Source: a bacterium (GTDB lineage Bacteria; Patescibacteriota; Minisyncoccia; Minisyncoccales; RBG-13-42-11). From it: a stretch of DNA of 51,468 nt. Below the pieces are notes generated by a model. The model saw only the letters and a program-made list of their open reading frames with translations. It searched no databases and had not been told where the DNA came from. The position numbers were made by a program, and so were the translations under genes. This document shows, in pieces, positions 45,064-51,468 of the stretch. Position 1 is the stretch's first letter. Every line of letters starts with the position of its first letter. Where the stretch lies: assembly GCA_030646565.1 (NCBI GenBank), contig JAUSLA010000015.1, positions 1-51,468 of the forward strand, written 5' to 3'.

Positions 45064-47549
45064 AATATGAACCGCAGAAAATAGAACCTAAATGGCAAAA
45101 GTATTGGGAGGAACAGGGATATTATCTGGCAGAGGATTTTTCAAAAAAGCCAAAAAAGTATATTTTATTTGAATTTCCTTATCCTTCGGGGGAAGGTCTT
45201 CACGTTGGCCACGCTAGGAGTTATGTTGCCATAGACGCCCTTTCCAGAAAAAAAAGAATGGAAGGATATAATGTTTTATTCCCAATTGGCTGGGATGCTT
45301 TTGGTTTGCCGACAGAGAATTACGCCATCAAAACCGGTATTCATCCCCAAAAAGCAACCGAGCAAAACATCGCTAATTTTAAAAGACAAATGAAAAACTT
45401 GGGCCTTTCTTTTGATTGGTCAAGAGAAATTAATACCACCGACCAAAAATACTACAAATGGACTCAATGGATTTTTCTTAAACTCTACGAGAGGGACTTA
45501 GCTTACCAAGCGGAAATTCCGGTGAATTGGTGTCCTTCCTGTAAAATTGGCTTGGCTAATGAAGAAGTTGTTGGCGCAGGATGCGAGAGATGTGGGACTC
45601 CTGTTGAAAAAAAGATTTTAAAGCAGTGGATGCTTAAAATTACCTCGTACGCAGACAGATTAATAGACGACTTGGAGATGGTTGATTATCCAGAGAGAGT
45701 GAAGTCCCAGCAAAAAAACTGGATCGGTAAAAGCTATGGCGTAGAGATTGATTTTAAGACAACAGGGGCGGAAGAAATAGGCGAAGAGGACAAGTCCTCT
45801 TCTTCACCTTCGTCCCGCAAGCGGGACTCGGTCATTAAGGTTTTTACCACCAGAGCAGACACTCTTTTTGGAGTAACGGCAGTTGTTTTAGCTCCCGAAC
45901 ACGAAATTATTTCAAAATTAAAATCTCGAATTTTAAATCTGAAAGAGGTGCAAGATTACATTAATCAAGCGGTAAAGAGGAGTGAATTTGAGAGGACAGA
46001 ATTGGCGAAAGAAAAAACGGGAGTTGAGTTAAAAGGAGTTAAAGCGATAAATCCGGCTAACGGAGAAGAGGTGCCGGTCTGGGTAGGAGATTATGTGGTG
46101 GCTGTTTATGGCGGCGGAGCGGTTATGGTAGTTCCTGCTCACGATTTTAGGGATTACGATTTTGCCAAAAAATACGGCCTGGAGATAAGAGAAGTTGTTT
46201 CGGTTTGCCCGCCGAAGCCCGAAGGGCGAAGGTGGGGCGGAGATATTTCGAGGGAAGCTTTTGTTGGCTACGGCGTTTTAATTAACTCGGGCCAATTTAA
46301 TGGTTTAACTTCTGAAAAAGCAATTGAAGAAATCACCGCCTGGCTTGAAGTAAGGAATGAAAGTAAAAAAACAATAAAATACAAATTAAGGGACTGGGTT
46401 TTTTCCAGGCAGCATTACTGGGGAGAGCCGATTCCAATTATTCATTGTCCAAAATGCGGGGCAGTGCCGGTGTTAGAAAAAGATTTACCGATAGAGCTTC
46501 CTTATGTTGAAAAATATCAGCCAACAGGAACGGGTGAATCGCCTTTGGCAGTGATTTCAGAATGGGTTAACGTTGCTTGTCCTGAATGCGGCAGCCCGGC
46601 TAAAAGGGAAACAGACACTATGCCCAACTGGGCTGGTTCTAACTGGTATTATATAAGATATTGCGACCCGGATAATAGCAAAGAAATAGCCGATTCTCAA
46701 AAATTGAAATATTGGCTTCCGGTTGACTGGTATAACGGCGGAATGGAGCACACCACTTTGCATCTTTTATATTCTCGTTTTATATATAAATTTCTTTTTG
46801 ATATCAGGGTTGTTTTTCAGCCAGAGCCCTACAAAAAAAGAACTTCACACGGCATGGTCTTGGCCCAAGACGGCAGAAAAATGTCAAAGTCTTTCGGAAA
46901 TGTTATTAATCCTGACGATATTGTCCGGCAATATGGAGCCGACACTCTGCGACTTTATGAAATGTTTATGGGGCCTTTCGGGGAAACAATTGCCTGGAAC
47001 AGCCAAGGATTGAAAGGGTGCCATCGTTTTTTGGAAAAAGTTTGGAGATTAGCTTTAGAATCATCTGCAGAAAATAAAACCAGCGCTAATATATTAAGGG
47101 CCCTGCACAAATTGAATAAAAAAGTGGAAGAGGACTTAGAGGAAACAAAATTTAACACGATAATTGCATCTTTTATGGAGTTTGTTAACCTGGCCCTGGA
47201 GAATGAAAAAGAAATTAGTAGAGAGGCAATTGAGCGATTCTTAATTTTACTTTCTCCTTTTGCTCCCCATATTTCAGAAGAGTTGTGGGAGAAGATTGGG
47301 AAAAATGGCAGCATTCAAAAGCAAGAATGGCCAAAGTACGATCCGTTATTAGTTAAAGAAGAGATTGTTAATTTGATTATTCAGATCAATGGAAAAGTCC
47401 GGGACAAGATTGAGGTTGACCCGGCTCTTTCCGAAGAAAAAGCCAAAGAGATTGCGTTTGCGCGAGAAAAAATTAAAAAATGGATAGATGGCAAGGAAAT
47501 AAAAAAAATAATTTTCATTAAAGATAAGATCATAAATATCGTCGTATAG
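45060..47549 (+). CDS. leuS: Leucyl-tRNA synthetase with in-frame repeat insertions
   Basis: Class I synthetase charging tRNA-Leu. It has HIGH (PYPSGEGLHVGHARSYVA), the zinc knuckle (CPSCKIGLANEEV, CERCGTPVEKK), the editing domain (VFTTRADTLFGVTAVVLAPEH), KMSKS (GRKMSKSFGNVI) and the anticodon and C-terminal domains (INGKVRDKIEVD). At 829 residues it is normal. Residues about 241-258 (EEDKSSSSPSSRKRDS), before the editing strand FTTRADT, are an in-frame family A element. Residues about 383-394 (PPKPEGRRWGGD) are a second GC-rich insert in the editing domain. The start ATG overlaps a 28-codon leader ORF by ATGA. Confidence 0.96.
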   Translation: MKYEPQKIEPKWQKYWEEQGYYLAEDFSKKPKKYILFEFPYPSGEGLHVGHARSYVAIDALSRKKRMEGYNVLFPIGWDAFGLPTENYAIKTGIHPQKATEQNIANFKRQMKNLGLSFDWSREINTTDQKYYKWTQWIFLKLYERDLAYQAEIPVNWCPSCKIGLANEEVVGAGCERCGTPVEKKILKQWMLKITSYADRLIDDLEMVDYPERVKSQQKNWIGKSYGVEIDFKTTGAEEIGEEDKSSSSPSSRKRDSVIKVFTTRADTLFGVTAVVLAPEHEIISKLKSRILNLKEVQDYINQAVKRSEFERTELAKEKTGVELKGVKAINPANGEEVPVWVGDYVVAVYGGGAVMVVPAHDFRDYDFAKKYGLEIREVVSVCPPKPEGRRWGGDISREAFVGYGVLINSGQFNGLTSEKAIEEITAWLEVRNESKKTIKYKLRDWVFSRQHYWGEPIPIIHCPKCGAVPVLEKDLPIELPYVEKYQPTGTGESPLAVISEWVNVACPECGSPAKRETDTMPNWAGSNWYYIRYCDPDNSKEIADSQKLKYWLPVDWYNGGMEHTTLHLLYSRFIYKFLFDIRVVFQPEPYKKRTSHGMVLAQDGRKMSKSFGNVINPDDIVRQYGADTLRLYEMFMGPFGETIAWNSQGLKGCHRFLEKVWRLALESSAENKTSANILRALHKLNKKVEEDLEETKFNTIIASFMEFVNLALENEKEISREAIERFLILLSPFAPHISEELWEKIGKNGSIQKQEWPKYDPLLVKEEIVNLIIQINGKVRDKIEVDPALSEEKAKEIAFAREKIKKWIDGKEIKKIIFIKDKIINIVV
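45780..45832 (-). repeat. Family A element in frame in leuS
   Basis: GGCGAAGAGGACAAGTCCTCTTCTTCACCTTCGTCCCGCAAGCGGGACTCGG, a near-consensus copy in reverse orientation. It keeps the frame. Confidence 0.95.
46208..46240. repeat. GC-rich hairpin insert in the LeuRS editing domain
   Basis: CCGCC-GAAGCCCGAAGGGCGAAGGT-GGGGCGG, about 33 nt, self-complementary, in frame. It resembles neither A nor B exactly. Confidence 0.6.
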
Positions 47550-47574
47550 TTTAAAAATTAGAAATTTCGTTATT

Positions 47575-49401
47575 ATGTGTGGAATAGTCGGTTATATCGG
47601 GAAACAAAAAGCCCTGCCGATTTTAATGGAGGGGCTAAGAAGAGAAAGCTACCGCGGGTATGATTCCAGCGGTATTGTTGTTTTGGATAATGGAAAGCCG
47701 GTTTGCGTAAAAGCTGTCGGGAAATTGGAAAATTTAGAGAAAAAACTTCAGGGAAACCAATTAGATGGTTCTGTGGGGGTGGGCCACGTTCGCTGGTCAA
47801 CCCATGGCGGTGTTACGGAAGAAAATGCTCATCCTCATTCAGATTGCCAGGGGAATATTTTTTTAGTTCATAATGGAATAATTGAAAACTATAAAGAGTT
47901 AAAAGATAAGCTAATATCAGAAGGCCATAAATTTGTTTCAGAAACAGATACGGAAACAATAATCCATCTTATTGAAAAATTTTTCAAGGGAAATTTAGAG
48001 AAGGCGGTTAGAGAAGCCCTTCCTTTGCTCAAGGGAACCTATGGATTAGCTGTTATAGCTCGCGACGACCCTCAAAAAATTGTAGTCGCCCGTCTTTCTA
48101 GTCCCTTGCTGGTTGGTTTGGGGGATAATGAATATTTAGTTGCTTCCGACCCTGCTGCAATAATTGCCCATACAAAAAAAGTTATTTATCTTGACGATGG
48201 AGAGATAGTTACCCTGACCCCGGATAATTTTTTTATACAAGACGCGAATCAAAATCATGTGGAAAAAACAGTTAACGAGATCGACTGGAACATTGAAGAG
48301 GCGCAGAAGGGTGGTTACTCTCATTTTATGCTCAAAGAAATAATAGAGCAACCGGAAAGCATCACTAATACTCTAAGGGGAAAGTTGATTGCAGAATCTG
48401 GTTCGGCAAAACTCGGCGGGTTGGAATTAGTCCAGGAGAAACTGAAAGAAGTAGAAAGGTTTAACATTGTCGCTTGCGGCACGGCGTATTATGCGTCTTT
48501 GGTGGGCAGGTATATGCTGGAAGAATATGCGGGCATTCCTTGTGAAGCGGATTTTGCTTCAGAATTCCGCTACCGAAAATTTATATTAACCAAAAAAACC
48601 GCTTCTCTTTTTATTTCCCAATCAGGAGAAACAGCCGATACTTTGGCCGCCTTGGCCGAGGTAAAAAGGAAAGGAGGATTAACTTTGAGTATTGTTAATG
48701 TGGTTGGCTCTTCGGTCGCCAGAGAAACAGACGCCGGGGTTTACAATCACGCTGGCCCTGAAATCGGAGTAGCCTCAACAAAGGCCTTCACTTCTCAGTT
48801 GGCCATATTGGCGTTATTAACCTTGTTTTTAGGAAGGCAGAGAGAAATGTCTTTGGTGACGGGGCAAAGAATTGTCAAAGAGATTTCAAGAATCCCCGAG
48901 CTCTCAAGGAAAGTTTTGGAGAATAATGGTAAGATAAAAGAGCTGGCGGAAAAATACAAAAATTTTGACAACTTTCTTTTTCTTGGCAGAAAATACAATT
49001 ATCCCGTTGCTTTGGAGGGAGCTTTAAAATTAAAAGAAATATCCTATATTCACGCGGAAGGCTGCGGCGCCGGCGAAATGAAGCACGGCCCCATTGCTTT
49101 AATTGATGAAAAATTTCCAACCGTGGCTATCTGTCCTTTAGATTCTGTCTATGAAAAAATGGTTTCCAATATTGAAGAAATAAGAGCGAGAAAGGGCCCT
49201 GTAATTGCCATTGCCACAGAGGGAGACAAAGATATTGAAAAAATAGCTGACGATGTAATCTATATTCCAAAAACTTTGGAAATGCTGACTCCCATTCTGT
49301 CAGTCATTCCTCTCCAGCTTTTTGCTTATCATATGGCCGTCTTAAATGGAAAAGATCCGGATTATCCCCGGAATCTTGCGAAAAGTTGCACGGTGGAGTA
49401 A
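47575..49401 (+). CDS. glmS: Glutamine-fructose-6-phosphate aminotransferase
   Basis: Makes glucosamine-6-phosphate for the cell wall. The Ntn glutaminase begins MCGIVGYIG with Cys2, then YRGYDSSGIVV, HVRWSTHGG and HNGIIENY. Two SIS sugar-isomerase domains follow (ACGTAYYASLVGRYMLEE and SQSGETADTLAALAE; GRKYNYPVALEGALKLKEISYIHAEG). The end DYPRNLAKSCTVE carries the conserved C-tail, with Cys where most have Ser-Val. The length (608) is standard. It starts 25 bp after leuS and has no visible glmS ribozyme upstream. Confidence 0.97.
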   Translation: MCGIVGYIGKQKALPILMEGLRRESYRGYDSSGIVVLDNGKPVCVKAVGKLENLEKKLQGNQLDGSVGVGHVRWSTHGGVTEENAHPHSDCQGNIFLVHNGIIENYKELKDKLISEGHKFVSETDTETIIHLIEKFFKGNLEKAVREALPLLKGTYGLAVIARDDPQKIVVARLSSPLLVGLGDNEYLVASDPAAIIAHTKKVIYLDDGEIVTLTPDNFFIQDANQNHVEKTVNEIDWNIEEAQKGGYSHFMLKEIIEQPESITNTLRGKLIAESGSAKLGGLELVQEKLKEVERFNIVACGTAYYASLVGRYMLEEYAGIPCEADFASEFRYRKFILTKKTASLFISQSGETADTLAALAEVKRKGGLTLSIVNVVGSSVARETDAGVYNHAGPEIGVASTKAFTSQLAILALLTLFLGRQREMSLVTGQRIVKEISRIPELSRKVLENNGKIKELAEKYKNFDNFLFLGRKYNYPVALEGALKLKEISYIHAEGCGAGEMKHGPIALIDEKFPTVAICPLDSVYEKMVSNIEEIRARKGPVIAIATEGDKDIEKIADDVIYIPKTLEMLTPILSVIPLQLFAYHMAVLNGKDPDYPRNLAKSCTVE

Positions 49402-49433
49402 ATTATTCGTATAAATTCGTAATTCGTAGGGTT

Positions 49434-51155
49434 ATGGAAAATCTTTTGTTAAACCAACCGAATAAAAAAATAATTTTACTGGGCAATGAAGCTATTGTTA
49501 GGGGGGCTTTGGAATCGGGGGTTCAATTTGTTTCTACGTATCCTGGCACTCCGGCTTCGGAAATCGGCAATACATTTTTTAAACTATCCCAAGATAAAGA
49601 ATACAAAGGATATTTTGAATTTTCGGTAAATGAAAAAACGGCTTTAGAAGCAGGTATCGGAGCCTCTTTTTCAGGACTTAAAACTTTGGTGGCAATGAAA
49701 AATTTTGGCGTGAATGTTTGCCTAGACGCTTTACTGCCTTTTATTTATACGGGAACAAAAGGGCCGACAGTTATTGTTGTTGCCGATGATCCTTCTTGCC
49801 ACAGTTCCGCCCAATCCGAAGAAAACAGCAGAGGATTCGCTTATCTTGCGCATATTCCGATATTAGAACCCGCTGATCCGCAAGAGTGCAAAGATTTTTT
49901 GAAATTAGCTTTTCGAATTTCCGAAAAATTTAAAATTCCTGTAATGCTTAGAACAACCACCAGAGTCAGCCATCAGCGTATGCCGGTATTGTTAAATAAA
50001 TTACCTGTCGCAAAACTTGGCCTTCCGGGAAATTTCGTTAAAAATCCGAAAAATTTTATTACTTTCCCGCCGAGGGTTTTAGAGATGAAAAAAGAGTTAT
50101 TGGAAAAAATTGAAAAGATAAGAAGTCTCGCGGAAAATTCTTCAATCAATATTATCGATCATAAAGGATCTTATGGCGGAAAAAAACTCGGCATTATTAC
50201 TTCGGGTATTTCGTACCTCAACACAAAAGAAGCATTAAAAGAGCTTGATTTAAATTTGCCGATCTTGAAATTAGGATTTTTTAATCCTTTGCCGGAACAA
50301 AAAATAACAGTTTTTTTAAAAGGGCTCAAAAAAGTTTTAATAGTAGAAGAACTGGAACCATATTTGGAAAAAGAGTTGCTCGGCCTAGCTAAAAAAACGA
50401 ATTGCAAAATAGAAGTGGTGGGAAAAGAGTTATTGCCGGAAATCGGAGAGTTAAAGCCAGAGACTGTCGCCCTAGCTATTGCTAAATTTTCAAACACAAA
50501 ATACGAGATACAAAATATAAAATATAAAACACAGGCCTTGAAACGTTTTCCTCAGCTTTGTCCGGGATGTCCTTACTGGGCGGTATTGTCTGCTGTTAAG
50601 AAAGCTGTTGATCCTGAAAAAGTTATTTTTGGCGGAGATATCGGTTGCTATATGCTGTTTGGAATGCCCAATCTTAATATGCAAGATTATTTACTCTGTA
50701 TGGGTTCTTCTATTGGAATTGCTCACGGCATCAAAAAAGCGACTGCCGGCCAAAAGCTTATTGCTTTTATTGGAGACTCAACTTTTTTGCATGCGGGGAT
50801 TCCGGCTTTGATCAATACGATTTTTAATAAATCAAATCCTTTAATTATTATTTTAGACAATCAGACCACAGCAATGACCGGCCATCAGCCGAATCCCGCT
50901 ATGGCGAAAAAAATTAATGAAGAATATAAATTCGGCTTCACTGATCCCGATTTTTCCGCAAAAAGCGATGGATGCCAGCCGGCAATAATTATTGAAGACA
51001 TAGTGCGCGCTTGCGGAGTTAAAAATTTAAAAGTAATCGATCAGGTTAAGCAGGAAGAACTTGTGGGTACGATAAAAGAATTTTTAGAAAAAGACGAGGT
51101 TTCAGTGATTATTGCCCGCAAAATGTGCGCGCTATTGGCAAAAAGTTTAAAATAA
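49434..51155 (+). CDS. iorA: Indolepyruvate ferredoxin oxidoreductase alpha subunit-like, lacking the C-terminal ferredoxin domain
   Basis: TPP-dependent enzyme that oxidises aryl pyruvates (from aromatic amino acids) to acyl-CoA and reduces ferredoxin. The N-terminal pyrimidine-binding domain (LLGNEAIVRGALESGVQFVSTYPGTPASEI, AGIGASFSGLKTLVAMKNFG) and the TPP domain (CPGCPYWAVLSAVKKAV, GGDIGCYMLFGMP, GDSTFLHAGIPALINTIFNKS, LDNQTTAMTGHQPNP) are complete. Typical IorA continues after the CALL block with two [4Fe-4S] CxxCxxCxxxCP motifs. Here the chain stops at MCALLAKSLK, so electrons must leave by another route. ATG 49434 is used, and an upstream in-frame start at 49386 lies inside glmS. Confidence 0.9.
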   Translation: MENLLLNQPNKKIILLGNEAIVRGALESGVQFVSTYPGTPASEIGNTFFKLSQDKEYKGYFEFSVNEKTALEAGIGASFSGLKTLVAMKNFGVNVCLDALLPFIYTGTKGPTVIVVADDPSCHSSAQSEENSRGFAYLAHIPILEPADPQECKDFLKLAFRISEKFKIPVMLRTTTRVSHQRMPVLLNKLPVAKLGLPGNFVKNPKNFITFPPRVLEMKKELLEKIEKIRSLAENSSINIIDHKGSYGGKKLGIITSGISYLNTKEALKELDLNLPILKLGFFNPLPEQKITVFLKGLKKVLIVEELEPYLEKELLGLAKKTNCKIEVVGKELLPEIGELKPETVALAIAKFSNTKYEIQNIKYKTQALKRFPQLCPGCPYWAVLSAVKKAVDPEKVIFGGDIGCYMLFGMPNLNMQDYLLCMGSSIGIAHGIKKATAGQKLIAFIGDSTFLHAGIPALINTIFNKSNPLIIILDNQTTAMTGHQPNPAMAKKINEEYKFGFTDPDFSAKSDGCQPAIIIEDIVRACGVKNLKVIDQVKQEELVGTIKEFLEKDEVSVIIARKMCALLAKSLK

Positions 51156-51156
51156 G

Positions 51157-51468
51157 ATGTCTGATAAAATCAATGAATTCAATATCGTTATTGTCGGAGT
51201 CGGAGGCCAAGGGCTTTTAACTATTCTGCAGATTATTGCAGAAGCCGCCCTTTTGGAAGGTTATAAAGTAAGGACTTCCGAGCTTCACGGGCTGGCTCAA
51301 AGGGGAGGGTCAGTAGAGGTTCATATTAGGTTTGGAAAGCAAATTTTCTCTCCGTTGGTTCCGGCTCAAAAAGCAGACTTGATAATGGCTTTGGAAATGC
51401 AGGAAGCTCTTCGCGGAAGATATTTTGCAAACGCAAAAACGAAATTTATGGTGAATAAGTATGTTATA
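51157..51468 (+). CDS. iorB: Indolepyruvate ferredoxin oxidoreductase beta subunit, partial (runs off the window)
   Basis: The 104 residues present read MSDKINEFNIVIVGVGGQGLLTILQIIAEAALLEGYKVRTSELHGLAQRGGSVEVHIRFG. They contain the Rossmann-like GVGGQG and the SELHGLAQRGGSV block of the gamma/beta domain of 2-oxoacid:ferredoxin oxidoreductases. The gene starts 1 nt after the iorA stop (TAAGATG), so the pair is co-transcribed. It is cut by the window edge, and its 3' end is unseen. Confidence 0.92.
   Translation, partial: MSDKINEFNIVIVGVGGQGLLTILQIIAEAALLEGYKVRTSELHGLAQRGGSVEVHIRFGKQIFSPLVPAQKADLIMALEMQEALRGRYFANAKTKFMVNKYVI

Noticed and set aside
1877..46240. CRISPR array made of the dispersed repeats
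   Set aside because: Copies are irregularly spaced over 45 kb, lie on both strands and inside genes, and no cas gene is present.
47550..47574. glmS ribozyme upstream of glmS
   Set aside because: Only 25 nt separate leuS from glmS, far too short for the ribozyme.
1..51468. Alternative genetic code with TGA as a sense codon
   Set aside because: Several genes (purF, the DUF475 gene, tatD) end at TGA in the expected place, so TGA is a normal stop here.

Overview
The window looks like a piece of a small, AT-rich genome from a candidate phyla radiation (Patescibacteria, Parcubacteria-like) bacterium. The signs are compact translation and glycolysis genes, frequent leaderless starts directly behind -10 boxes, a bacterial tmRNA/SmpB/IF3/L35/L20 cluster, Parcubacteria-style anchored proteins of unknown function, and TGA used as an ordinary stop. 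No rRNA, tRNA, CRISPR array or transposase was recognised. The lineage is an inference from gene content; nothing was searched.

Layout. 1-3389 is accessory: a RhuM/PD-(D/E)XK nuclease fusion, an NYN ribonuclease-like protein and a Pif1-like helicase. 3391-6328 (minus) is an iron-sulfur operon (rrf2, iscS, iscU, then a PIG-L deacetylase) with a clear promoter and operator. 6496-12054 (minus) holds gpmA, eno, trxB, nnrD and a divergent ftsZ. 12125-13973 (minus) holds an FKBP, a 32-residue membrane ORF, a DUF167 gene and ychF, preceded by an unidentified structured RNA with its own promoter and terminator. 14476-15736 encodes two proteins with ferritin-like helices, one of them a soluble histidine kinase. 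16001-19585 holds a coiled-coil protein, typA and a DEAD-box helicase. 19936-22659 holds a polX fragment, a Nudix hydrolase and a lone purF. 22701-24691 (minus) is smpB-tmRNA-infC-rpmI-rplT. 24968-51468 (mostly plus) carries five aminoacyl-tRNA synthetases (argS, ileS, glyS, metG, leuS), recO, rsmI, tatD, mtnP, an M16 protease, a toxin-antitoxin pair, transporters, glmS and the start of an iorAB operon.

The striking theme is colonisation by short palindromic elements. Family A (about 55 nt, two hairpins: a GTCCCGC/GCGGGAC stem and a GAAGAGGAC/GTCCTCTTC stem) occurs more than 25 times on both strands. It lies between genes and also in frame inside trxB, ftsZ, ileS, metG, tatD and leuS, and it supplies gene starts and stops. 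Family B (32-40 nt, CCCCG...CGGGGCAAG) sits in frame in eno and mtnP. It also lies inside two 28-codon upstream ORFs that repeat the N-termini of TatD and LeuRS and end overlapping the real start codon. An unrelated inverted-repeat insertion sits at codon 6 of iscS. The 3' end of glyS is also duplicated on the far side of the toxin-antitoxin pair. Together these suggest a genome shaped by Rickettsia-palindromic-element-like insertions and by gene-end duplication or allele replacement.
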